Source of the DNA: Litorimonas sp964511495 | GTDB lineage: Bacteria > Pseudomonadota > Alphaproteobacteria > Caulobacterales > Maricaulaceae | DNA: 15,071 bases | Direction of reading: 5' to 3' | Assembly (NCBI GenBank): GCA_964511495.1 | Contig: CAZEFT010000036.1 | Coordinates: 1-15,071 of the forward strand | In this document: in pieces, positions 1 to 6,829 of the stretch | How the letters are laid out: each line of letters starts with the position of its first letter | How positions within the stretch are numbered: the first letter of the stretch is position 1 | Program-made: the position numbers and the translations under genes | Notes under the pieces: generated by a model | The model's input: the letters and a program-made list of their open reading frames with translations, nothing else | Database searches by the model: none | Told to the model about the DNA's origin: nothing

Positions 1-125
1 CGCCAATCCAACGTACGATTAGGCCCGTCGTGAAGAACAAACTCACTATACCCCAAGATCACAGACCGTGGATCATTCTCTTGATTGTCTGACAAGAGAC
101 TGAATTCATTGAGGGTTTCAAAACG
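1..125 (-). CDS. Partial open frame at the left edge, unknown product
   Basis: Reading leftwards on the minus strand, a frame is open from just after a TAG at 126-128 to the window edge (41 codons). Its translation has ordinary protein composition, for example SVILGYSEFVLHDGPNRTLD. There is no ATG; the only plausible start is a TTG at 93-95 without a Shine-Dalgarno site. It may be the start of a gene continuing outside the window, a decayed gene missing its 5' end, or chance. No family is recognised. It lies 83 nt downstream of the HTH/zinc-ribbon gene on the same strand. Confidence 0.3.
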
Positions 126-173
126 CTAAGTGCGGATTATTCTGTTTTTGAGAACTTAAGAGACTTTAGGAAT

Positions 174-186
174 GACTAATTTAGTC
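174..186. repeat. Short inverted repeat (6-bp arms, 1-nt centre)
   Basis: GACTAA-T-TTAGTC is a perfect small palindrome between the end of the HTH gene and the partial frame at the left edge. It could be an operator half-site pair or chance; no U-tract follows on either strand. Confidence 0.25.
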
Positions 187-207
187 TGTATTCACAGATA
201 TAAGAGC

Positions 208-618
208 TCACGGTATTTTGAATAGTTTTCGTCCAGATTTATTTAATTCGGCCCCACAACTTGAGCATGTCCACCCTCCCCAGAGGATTTGACGAAGGTT
301 GCTTGGCTTTCTAATCGCAGGTAGTCGGTGCCCGCAATGAGAACATGAAGTAACTTTCAAGTTAATCTTCCATTTCTCTGGTTCCGTGATCCGCACACCA
401 GGGCTACCACCATTTTGCAGTATGACGCCATGATCCGATAAAGTCTCAAAGATGGCTGCCTTACTGGCCTGTTTGATTTCTTTTCCAGATTCAAACGTGC
501 GAAGTGTAGCCACACCTATCGGCAACGCTTTAGCAAAATCCTCAGCGCTAAGGCCTAAAAGCATCCGAGCAGCTTTAACATGATTGGGTGTCATTGAATT
601 TACGTCAACTTTTGCCAT
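208..618 (-). CDS. Small XRE-type HTH protein with C-terminal zinc ribbon
   Basis: 136 residues. The N-terminal part (about 10-60) has the look of an XRE/Cro-type helix-turn-helix (VKAARMLLGLSAEDFAKAL, then a VATLRTFESG recognition region). Residues 64-77 (HGVILQNGGSPGVR) match the tail common in small alphaproteobacterial XRE proteins. The C-terminal half adds a zinc ribbon: C92-x2-C95 and C118-x2-C121, with NLRQILWGGWTC between them. The start was chosen at 616-618 because AAGGAG lies just upstream on the minus strand; a longer frame reaching 654 would read through the promoter. A DNA-binding, self-regulating repressor is inferred; the zinc ribbon may bind a partner protein or stabilise the fold. 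No toxin gene is seen next to it. Confidence 0.8.
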   Translation of the reverse strand: MAKVDVNSMTPNHVKAARMLLGLSAEDFAKALPIGVATLRTFESGKEIKQASKAAIFETLSDHGVILQNGGSPGVRITEPEKWKINLKVTSCSHCGHRLPAIRKPSNLRQILWGGWTCSSCGAELNKSGRKLFKIP

Positions 619-637
619 AAGGTCTCCTTTTCTATAT

Positions 638-669
638 TTGTATAATTCATACAATTAAAGGAAAGTCAA
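638..669 (-). promoter_or_regulatory. Promoter of the HTH/zinc-ribbon gene with overlapping palindromic operator
   Basis: A perfect inverted repeat TTGTAT-AATTC-ATACAA occupies 638-654, directly upstream of the AAGGAG site. On the minus strand TTGACT (664-669) can act as -35, with a -10-like ATTATA or TTATAC 17-18 nt further on, inside the palindrome. A repressor bound there would block the -10 region, so autoregulation by the encoded HTH protein is the simplest reading. The adjoining stretch to about 710 is very AT-rich. Confidence 0.55.
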
Positions 670-854
670 TTATTATATAAAAAATATAATTATGTAGATT
701 GAAAACGGTATTTGCGATTATCGAACTGTCGCCAAAAGGATGAATACTCGCTAGCGTTTTCCATGACCCCAAATCTAAATAAGTTAAGGCCCCCTATGGG
801 GGTTATCTCCCAGCCACCCTTATTGGCGTGTGACAGGTCAATATGGCTTGAAGT
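670..854. other. Gene-free stretch with one small GC hairpin
   Basis: No convincing coding region. The first 40 bases are strongly AT-rich. At 790-802 CCCCC-TAT-GGGGG can form a 5-bp stem, 50-65 nt downstream of the membrane-protein gene ending at 855. No U-tract follows on the minus strand, so its role as a terminator is uncertain. CGCTAGCG at 749-756 is an 8-bp palindrome. Confidence 0.4.
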
Positions 855-1196
855 CTATGACGCGCGGTTTTCACCGAGCATGACGCGCTTGATATCACCC
901 TGTGTTTTTACGCTCAGATAAAGGAGGTAAAGGGAGAGGAATAGCATGCCCCCGAAAACCGCTAACACTCCGAGGCCTAACCCCTTGATGGAAAAATTAT
1001 TACGCCACGAGACCCAAATGCCCGAAAGAAGAAGAAAGCCGAAAAAATCAAAGTTGAACTGACCGGGCCAAGTCATTGCCGCCATATCGCCGAAAAATAT
1101 CGGCAAGAGACCCAAGCCGTGTCGACTGATCGTAATACCCGTATAGCCAATCAGGCAAAGTACAAAAACAATGAGAAATAATTGGAAAAGTTTCAT
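855..1196 (-). CDS. Small three-helix inner-membrane protein, uncharacterised
   Basis: 113 residues, almost entirely hydrophobic. Predicted membrane segments lie at about 3-22, 49-65 and 73-95. The middle carries a WPGQFNFDF motif followed by W-x2-WR, and the C-terminus is charged (GDIKRVMLGE). The pattern resembles a widespread family of small proteobacterial membrane proteins with QFN-D and WxxWR motifs, and more loosely DUF2834; no function is known to me. The start ATG is preceded by TTGAGA, a weak ribosome site. It is divergent from the small Cys/His protein at 1329 across a 132-bp gap. Confidence 0.72.
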   Translation of the reverse strand: MKLFQLFLIVFVLCLIGYTGITISRHGLGLLPIFFGDMAAMTWPGQFNFDFFGFLLLSGIWVSWRNNFSIKGLGLGVLAVFGGMLFLSLYLLYLSVKTQGDIKRVMLGENRAS

Positions 1197-1270
1197 TTTA
1201 ATCTCAATCTTTCTTTTGGGCGCGTCAATAATGCTATCCTATCGCAGGCGAAAATCAAAGCCCGCCTCAT

Positions 1271-1328
1271 TTGACACGGTTTTCAACATCTGCGCACATT
1301 GTAACCGAGGGGATTCAAGGGGAAAGAA
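1271..1328 (+). promoter_or_regulatory. Possible promoter and ribosome site for the small Cys/His protein
   Basis: TTGACA at 1271-1276 matches a -35 hexamer, but no good -10 is found at the usual spacing, so the promoter is tentative. AAGGGG just before the ATG at 1329 is a convincing ribosome site and fixes that start. Confidence 0.3.
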
Positions 1329-1514
1329 ATGAAATCTTTAAAATGTGATTTGTGCGACCACAGGGCCGAGGGTGAAACATTTGAGGCGTGGATGCAGGCC
1401 CTCATGCCGCATTATCAAACCGCCCATGCGGATGTGATGAATGACCCGTCCAAAACGAAAGAGGACGGGCAAAAATGGATGATGGAGAATAAGAAACGCT
1501 TTGACGCGGCCTAA
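1329..1514 (+). CDS. Small protein with C2H2-like Cys/His pattern
   Basis: 61 residues. It contains C6-x2-C9 and H28-x4-H33, the spacing of a compact C2H2-type zinc-binding fold, in the frame CDLCDHRAEGETFEAWM...HYQTAHADVM. Short alphaproteobacterial proteins of this style (resembling the DUF1059 type) are common and uncharacterised. A strong AAGGGG site precedes the ATG. The C-terminus is charged (WMMENKKRFDAA). Its stop codon is at the edge of a hairpin loop shared with the end of ileS on the other strand. Zinc binding is inferred from spacing only. Confidence 0.75.
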   Translation: MKSLKCDLCDHRAEGETFEAWMQALMPHYQTAHADVMNDPSKTKEDGQKWMMENKKRFDAA

Positions 1515-1534
1515 AATTAAGAGGCCGCATCAAA
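1500..1534. terminator. Hairpin shared by two convergent genes
   Basis: GCGGCCT (1506-1512) pairs with AGGCCGC (1522-1528) around a 9-nt loop. Beyond one C/A mismatch the stem continues with TTTGA (1500-1504) and TCAAA (1530-1534). The TAA of the plus-strand gene (1512-1514) and the TAA of ileS (1517-1519) both fall in or at the edge of the loop. There is no clean U-tract on either side, so it may stop transcription weakly or protect 3' ends. Confidence 0.6.
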
Positions 1535-4516
1535 AGCCGAGACAGCCGCCGCGTCGCGAGGCGTAATATCACCCTCGCCTTGGAAATATTTCCAACTCCG
1601 TTCGCATTTTTTAAACCCGCCGCGACCTTTCAAATCGTCAACCTCAATCTGACCTTCATTCAGCTTTTCAGTAAGTGAACAATCACTTACAATCAAGTAA
1701 TCCGCCAATGTGTCGGCAGGGTTAGAGACATCCGCATAATCTTCCCGACGTGACACACCCAAGGTCGATAGTGATTTCACCAAGCTATTATTCGCAGGCG
1801 CCCTGACGGCGGCCTCCAAACTGGAACGAATAAGGCCGTCCTTACGGGAGGGTTCAATCGCCTCTTGCACTTGTGTGCGGAAAGACCGGACAATTTCTAT
1901 ATGCCCGTTCAAAGCGTCATTCGTCCATTCGGCAGGACAGTCACGGAAAAGCTCTAAATGCACAGAACCGTTTTCGCTTGGGAAGCGGGCTTGCCAGACT
2001 TCTTCCATCGTAAAGGACATGATCGGCGCTAGCCATGTCGTCAGGCGGAGGAAAATCTCATTCATCACCGTGCGACAGGCGCAGCGGCGCGTGCTGTCCA
2101 GCGGATCACAATAAAGCGCATCTTTGCGAATATCGAAATAGAACGCACTAAGGTCCACCGTGCAGAAATTAAATAAGGTGCTGAAAATACGCTTATGGTC
2201 ATGATCGCGCACCCAGCTTTCATGCTGTGCCGTGATTTCGGATACGCGGTGCAAAACCCATTTTTCAAGCGCCGGCATATCGTCATAAGCAACGGTCTCG
2301 GCTTCACTAAAGCCGTCCAAAGCGCCGATCATATAACGCAGCGTGTTTCGCATCTTGCGATAAGCATCTGCACTCGTTTGGATGATTTCTTTGCCGATTT
2401 TCAGATCATTCGCCCAGTCCGAACTGGCCGTCCAAATCCGCATGATTTCCGCGCCATATTGTTTGGAGATGTCTTCGGGGCTCATTGTATTGCCGAGAGA
2501 TTTGGACATTTTCAGTCCTTTCTCATCGACCACAAAACCATGAGTCAGCACGCCTTTATAAGGAGCCTCGCCATAAACGGCACAGCTTTCCAAGAGCGAG
2601 CTTTGGAACCAACCACGATGTTGGTCAGACCCTTCCAGATAAAGGTCGGCACGGTCAGGCAAATCCTCCCGGCGTTTCAGACAAAATGCGTGGGTGGAAC
2701 CGGAGTCGAACCAGACGTCGAGGATGTCGGTGACTTTCTCCCACCCCTCATGATTGTCGGGCATGAAATCAGCGAGCGGCGTATCAAACCAACCATCGAC
2801 GCCTTTGTATTCTACAGCGGCCAGAATACGCGCATTAATGGCATCGGCGTCATCTCGCTCCGTGTGAAGCTCGCCCTTTGGCCCGACGATCAGGGTGATC
2901 GGAACGCCCCAATTCCGTTGGCGCGAAATCAGCCAGTCAGGACGATCTGCGACCATTGTGCCGATACGGTTACGTCCGCGATCAGGCCAAAAGGTCGTAT
3001 CATCAATGGCTTTCAACGCTTTATCGCGCAAACCCTCTTTGGACATAGAGATGAACCATTGCGGGGTGGCACGGCGGATCACAGGCGCCTTGGAGCGCCA
3101 GCTATGCGCATCCCGCAGCATCATGATACCACGCGCCAAGAGGTTACCACATTCGACGAGCACTTTCAGCACTTCGGCATTGGCTTTGCCGTCTTGGCCC
3201 CGTTTTTTACCGCTCGTGCGGATAACGTCGAGACCTTGAAAACGGGTCGGCATGACGTCCGTATAACATCCCGCATCATCGAGCGTCATCGGGACGATGG
3301 GGTCGATGCCCAATTGTTCGAGCATGGTTTGGTTCGAGATCCAAACAACATAGTCATCCTCACCATGGCTTGGCGCGGTATGGACAAAGCCTGTACCCGC
3401 ATCAGCCGTAACGTGGGAGCCATTCAGAAGTGGCACAGGGAAATCATATTTTCCTTCATTGTCATCCATGTTTTTCAAGGGATGATCGCAAATCATCCCG
3501 GTCAATAAGCGGTGTGGCACTTCCATAAGGCGTTTGGCCTTGCCGATAAGGCCGGCCTTTGACACCACCTCCCATAAATCATCAGCAACAACGAGTTTAT
3601 CTCCGGGCTTTGACCATGGATCAAATTCGCTCTCCATCATTTCGGTGACTTCATAGAGCCCATAGGTGATGGAATCGGAAAAGCTCACGGCACGGTTGGC
3701 AGGAATAGTCCAGGGTGTTGTCGTCCAGATAACGATGCTCGCCCCTTGCAGCGCAAGAATTTCTTGCTCGAGCGTCTCGGTCGCCGTGCCTTTTACAACA
3801 TAATTTACTGTGGCCGATTTGCGGATAGGGAACTTCACGTAAATCTGTGTTGCGCGCTTGTCCTGATACTCCACCTCTGCTTCGGCAAGGGCTGTCTGTT
3901 CAACAGGAGACCACATGATGGGTTTGGATCCACGATAAAGCTGGCCTGTTTTGGCGATCTTCAACAGCTCGGCACAAATGTCAGCCTCGGACTGGAAATT
4001 CATGGTTTTATAGGGATTGTCCCAATCACCGATGACGCCGAGGCGCTTAAACTCATCCCGTTGGACGTCGAGCCATTCAGCGGCATATTCGCGACATCGC
4101 GTCCGGAATTCCGCCCCCGGCACGTCGTCTTTGGCACGGCCTTTGCCGCGAAATTCTTCTTCGACTTTCCATTCAATCGGCAGACCATGGCAATCCCAAC
4201 CCGGGACGTAATTGGCGTCATGACCCAGCATTTGATGAGACCGGTTGACGATGTCTTTGAGGATTTTATTCAAGGCCGTTCCCATATGGATGTGACCATT
4301 GGCATAGGGCGGGCCGTCATGCAGCGTATAAGGCCCCTTGGCATTGGCGGCCTCACGTTGACGCCTGTATAAATCCATCTCTTGCCAGCGCGCAATCCAA
4401 TGCGGCTCCCGCTTGGGCAAATTGGCGCGCATGGGAAAATCTGTGCTCGGTAAGAATAACGTCTCGCGGTAATCGCGCTTCGTTTCACCTGTTTCAGTGT
4501 GGGGTGAATCAGTCAT
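1517..4516 (-). CDS. ileS: Isoleucyl-tRNA synthetase
   Basis: 999 residues, the size expected of an alphaproteobacterial IleRS. It charges tRNA-Ile with isoleucine in the cytoplasm. Class Ia landmarks are present: the HIGH region GPPYANGHIHMGTALNK (about 68-84; the signature itself reads HMGT at 77-80), the CP1 editing domain (WTTTPWTIPANRAV near 264-277 and GTGFVHTAPSHGEDDY near 374-389), ISRQRNWGVP near 530, and KMSKS at 669-673. The C-terminal zinc site is reduced: KCERSW (970-975) keeps one Cys of the first pair, and no second Cys pair follows. I recall similar reduced tails in other alphaproteobacterial IleRS proteins, so this is probably not a defect. The ribosome site is weak (GAGA). 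A hairpin lies in the 166-bp gap upstream; no T-box-like leader is recognised. Confidence 0.98.
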   Translation of the reverse strand: MTDSPHTETGETKRDYRETLFLPSTDFPMRANLPKREPHWIARWQEMDLYRRQREAANAKGPYTLHDGPPYANGHIHMGTALNKILKDIVNRSHQMLGHDANYVPGWDCHGLPIEWKVEEEFRGKGRAKDDVPGAEFRTRCREYAAEWLDVQRDEFKRLGVIGDWDNPYKTMNFQSEADICAELLKIAKTGQLYRGSKPIMWSPVEQTALAEAEVEYQDKRATQIYVKFPIRKSATVNYVVKGTATETLEQEILALQGASIVIWTTTPWTIPANRAVSFSDSITYGLYEVTEMMESEFDPWSKPGDKLVVADDLWEVVSKAGLIGKAKRLMEVPHRLLTGMICDHPLKNMDDNEGKYDFPVPLLNGSHVTADAGTGFVHTAPSHGEDDYVVWISNQTMLEQLGIDPIVPMTLDDAGCYTDVMPTRFQGLDVIRTSGKKRGQDGKANAEVLKVLVECGNLLARGIMMLRDAHSWRSKAPVIRRATPQWFISMSKEGLRDKALKAIDDTTFWPDRGRNRIGTMVADRPDWLISRQRNWGVPITLIVGPKGELHTERDDADAINARILAAVEYKGVDGWFDTPLADFMPDNHEGWEKVTDILDVWFDSGSTHAFCLKRREDLPDRADLYLEGSDQHRGWFQSSLLESCAVYGEAPYKGVLTHGFVVDEKGLKMSKSLGNTMSPEDISKQYGAEIMRIWTASSDWANDLKIGKEIIQTSADAYRKMRNTLRYMIGALDGFSEAETVAYDDMPALEKWVLHRVSEITAQHESWVRDHDHKRIFSTLFNFCTVDLSAFYFDIRKDALYCDPLDSTRRCACRTVMNEIFLRLTTWLAPIMSFTMEEVWQARFPSENGSVHLELFRDCPAEWTNDALNGHIEIVRSFRTQVQEAIEPSRKDGLIRSSLEAAVRAPANNSLVKSLSTLGVSRREDYADVSNPADTLADYLIVSDCSLTEKLNEGQIEVDDLKGRGGFKKCERSWKYFQGEGDITPRDAAAVSAFDAAS

Positions 4517-4575
4517 AGAAGTCTCGGGAGATGTCTCGGATTTTAAAAGTCAGTCAAAGGGCGTCAGGAATAATT

Positions 4576-4601
4576 CCCGGCACGCATATCAGCGTACCGG
4601 G
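4576..4601 (-). terminator. Hairpin between the upstream membrane-protein gene and ileS
   Basis: On the minus strand CCCGGTACGC and GCGTGCCGGG form a 10-bp stem with one U-G wobble and the 6-nt loop TGATAT. The plus-strand transcript would have a C/A mismatch at the same place, so the structure suits minus-strand RNA. It lies 81 nt beyond the stop of the gene at 4683 and 60 nt before the ileS ATG. No U-tract follows, so it may be a weak terminator or an ileS leader structure. Confidence 0.5.
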
Positions 4602-4682
4602 CTGATAATTCGTATTATGATCGCAGCGTTCAACATAGGGGTCGCCTAACACAGCCAAGAGAAGGCGTCTAGACGAGACTGC

Positions 4683-5288
4683 CTAGTGCAAATTCAAATC
4701 ATCCATATCTTCAAGACCGAAATAGATGCCCCGCTCAGCGGCGTAGAGGTCAATCAAATGCCGAATATCGCGCGCCTGATTAAGATTGGCTAAGGCATAA
4801 AGTGCGACAATCATGATAAAGAAAACACAAATAAGCGACGTTATCGCCAAGAGTGATAATGTCGCTCGATCATCATAAAATTCGAGAATTGTTGCCCCCA
4901 ACCCTTTCGGTAGGATTTGGTGGAACACCGCCAAAAGACCAATAGGTATCGTCACATTCCCAATCATTGTTATTCTGAACGAAGCCACAACTTGTTCCTG
5001 ATTGATGGCGGCAAAAGTCCTAAGGGCCTTTATTGTGTCTTTTGGTAAATCAGAAAGGGTTGAAGTCAGGCTCTCGGCTTGCTTTGTGCTACGGAGTTTT
5101 GACAGCCTTTTTGCGCTCACCCGTGAACTCATACCCGTCAACCAAACGCTACCCACTTTTAAGCCCTGGTGCGCCTTGAAAGTCTGCGCAATTTCTTCCC
5201 AAATATCGAAAACAGCACGGGGCGGCGGCGTGGTCGGTGACGCAGTGGTTGATGGTGAGGTCGGTGAAGGTTGAGGGGCTTTCGTCAT
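4683..5288 (-). CDS. Two-helix membrane protein with Pro/Ser/Thr-rich N-terminus, unknown function
   Basis: 201 residues, not recognised. Residues 4-23 are a low-complexity tail of Pro, Ser and Thr; the DNA there carries GGTCGGTGA twice (5232-5240 and 5259-5267). A soluble, basic, partly helical region follows (about 25-100). Two hydrophobic segments lie at about 105-126 and 143-167, and a charged tail ends in GLEDMDDLNLH. There is no signal peptide, so the N-terminal 100 residues are probably cytoplasmic. The ATG is preceded by CAGGG at close spacing. It starts 47 bp after the stop of another two-helix protein on the same strand, suggesting co-transcription, and lies upstream of ileS. Confidence 0.72.
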   Translation of the reverse strand: MTKAPQPSPTSPSTTASPTTPPPRAVFDIWEEIAQTFKAHQGLKVGSVWLTGMSSRVSAKRLSKLRSTKQAESLTSTLSDLPKDTIKALRTFAAINQEQVVASFRITMIGNVTIPIGLLAVFHQILPKGLGATILEFYDDRATLSLLAITSLICVFFIMIVALYALANLNQARDIRHLIDLYAAERGIYFGLEDMDDLNLH

Positions 5289-5335
5289 AACCCTGCATTG
5301 TCGCTGCGCGCTAAACTGTCAAGGCGGCGGGTTTC

Positions 5336-5716
5336 TTACCCAAATGGTTTCGTCTCCTTCTGCCGCTCTTCCATCATGAGTTCGCGTTTGATACGCGCCA
5401 AGGTGAACCCGATATTGCGGCGCTTGATTTGCCCTTGCGGAATATAGCCGAGCTTATGCGTGTAGGCGTCGCGATATTTTCGCATTAATTCTTGATGCAG
5501 GCTCCGCACCATAATCAGATGTCCGCCGCGGACGAGCACAAAGTAAAGTGAGAAGAACCCGACAATCACAGCATTATGATTCAAATCCTTGGCGTTATCC
5601 GTGACAAAGGCAAATAATCCCAAAATCACCAAAAGCGCAACCGCCGTCGGCAAAACACATTTCACCGCCCAAAAGCGAAAGGAAAGCCAATCTCGTTCTA
5701 AAATTTCCGGCGTCAT
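5336..5716 (-). CDS. Two-helix membrane protein, unknown function
   Basis: 126 residues, not recognised. Membrane segments are at about 16-38 and 48-70. The C-terminal half is soluble and strongly basic (HQELMRKYRDAYTHKLGYIP, then IKRRNIGFTLARIKREL), as expected for a cytoplasmic domain next to two helices. No Shine-Dalgarno site precedes the ATG (TAAATTTC-ATG), so the start is less certain. The downstream gene follows after 47 bp and also encodes a two-helix protein with a charged soluble part. A small membrane complex is possible but unproven. Confidence 0.68.
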   Translation of the reverse strand: MTPEILERDWLSFRFWAVKCVLPTAVALLVILGLFAFVTDNAKDLNHNAVIVGFFSLYFVLVRGGHLIMVRSLHQELMRKYRDAYTHKLGYIPQGQIKRRNIGFTLARIKRELMMEERQKETKPFG

Positions 5717-5796
5717 GAAATTTAGCTAGCGCAACGCGGGTAAAATAGCGATGGGACAAAGTGGCGAGAATGTCAGGAGCAGGACAGACTTTTATA

Positions 5797-5812
5797 GAAC
5801 GAAGCGAACGAA
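5797..5812. repeat. Short direct repeat GAACGAA-GC-GAACGAA
   Basis: Two GAACGAA copies are separated by GC just beyond the 3' end of the AT-rich gene at 5820 and upstream of the membrane-protein gene at 5716. On the minus strand a TATAAA-like hexamer follows directly (about 5792-5797), so the repeat may belong to a promoter. This is weak evidence. Confidence 0.2.
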
Positions 5813-5819
5813 ATGTAAC

Positions 5820-6569
5820 TTAGTTCCTTTGATTAACAGCCTTATCAATAAAGAAGTTAATTAGTGTAGGCCCTAAAAACCAAGTAATCGCAAGTAAAAG
5901 CATGCCAACTGCCATCAGAAGTCTTACTAATGCCGTGACTGGACTAAACGAAATGATAACTGCATCTTCTATAAATTTGACGTCTTTCAAAGCCAAAGCC
6001 GCAACACTACCCGTCTTACCAGAAGAACGTAAATCAAAAATCGGGATGCTCTCAAAAACGAACTTGGTTGCTTTTATAGTCATATCCTCAACAAAATCAT
6101 TACTAGACTGCTCCAAGCCAATTTTTGAATTCACCTCCCGATCAGCTTTCCTCTTGCGCTCAACCACATTTATTACAGATCTTTTTAAATTCTTTAGATC
6201 AGATTGAGTTGATTCATCGGCATAAAAACTGCCCTCTATAAGCTGCAAATCGTCGAGGTATAATCGAGGAACATTATAATTGACCCTTGTTGCAAAAATA
6301 CCGTCAAAATGGCCTTTGTATCCATGCCCGTCGATTAACATATCACTTTTGACTTGAGCTGTGTTGTTAGCTTTAAAATCTATTGAAATGCTATTGGGAT
6401 ACAAACTGATGCCCAAGCTTTTTGGTTCATTTACAGCCAGATACTCATCAATTGCCGTCTGCGCTTCTATCTCGCTGACAGTAATCACAACGTCTTCGGC
6501 AAACAGAAAAACACTACCTATTAAGATCAGAGTTATAACAGTTATAGAGCCGACTATTTTCTTAATCAT
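5820..6569 (-). CDS. Membrane-anchored DUF1439/YceB-like protein
   Basis: 249 residues. There is an N-terminal hydrophobic segment (4-24, signal anchor or uncleaved signal peptide), a presumably periplasmic middle, and a second strong hydrophobic segment near the C-terminus (213-238). After the anchor comes ITVSEIEAQTAIDEYL, then alternating beta-like stretches. PIFDL (176-180) followed by ALALKDVKFIEDAVIISFSP resembles the conserved end of DUF1439/YceB-type lipoproteins (a PVYxL motif, then LxDVxVxDGxLVV). Here the lipobox is absent and a C-terminal membrane helix is added. The gene is clearly more AT-rich than its neighbours and has no Shine-Dalgarno site, which may indicate transfer. Family assignment is by motif memory only; function unknown. 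Confidence 0.68.
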   Translation of the reverse strand: MIKKIVGSITVITLILIGSVFLFAEDVVITVSEIEAQTAIDEYLAVNEPKSLGISLYPNSISIDFKANNTAQVKSDMLIDGHGYKGHFDGIFATRVNYNVPRLYLDDLQLIEGSFYADESTQSDLKNLKRSVINVVERKRKADREVNSKIGLEQSSNDFVEDMTIKATKFVFESIPIFDLRSSGKTGSVAALALKDVKFIEDAVIISFSPVTALVRLLMAVGMLLLAITWFLGPTLINFFIDKAVNQRN

Positions 6570-6829
6570 GTGTATGATTTAAATACTTATTTTTGGCAAT
6601 CAATGATTTTAAGGTAATATAAGCTCATGCCGCCAGAGTAGGAAACACGTCTATCATCCGCTATGGGGATAAAGGCGCACATTATCCCAGCATTTTAACT
6701 CGGCCAAAAACGTTCAACCAGATAAATATTTCTGACTTTCTATTCTGCTAAATTTGTTCGGTTTTTACCTTGCAGTATTGAGAAGGCGTTTGGCCCAAAA
6801 CCCGCTGTATCTCAATAAACCCTTCTCCA
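6570..6829. other. AT-rich gene-free stretch with a hairpin
   Basis: No credible gene. Minus-strand frames show protein-like but interrupted pieces (for example AFIPIADDRRVSYSGGM around 6610-6680), possibly a decayed gene, with no recognised family. GGGATAA (6666-6672) and TTATCCC (6682-6688) form a perfect 7-bp inverted repeat with a 9-nt spacer. It lies about 140 nt downstream of the ATP-grasp gene on its strand, without a U-tract. Confidence 0.35.

Noticed and set aside
208..654. Toxin-antitoxin module around the HTH protein
   Set aside because: No toxin-like partner gene is visible on either side within the window; the adjacent frame at the left edge is too incomplete to judge.
712..921. 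Plus-strand 69-codon frame
   Set aside because: It overlaps the end of the membrane-protein gene, has no ribosome site and does not read like a protein.
2195..3508. A 437-codon open frame on the plus strand opposite ileS
   Set aside because: It lies wholly antisense to the well-recognised ileS coding sequence, its composition looks like a codon-bias shadow, and it has no family resemblance.
4517..4682. T-box or riboswitch leader for ileS
   Set aside because: Only one simple hairpin is seen; no T-box sequence or terminator/antiterminator pair is recognisable.
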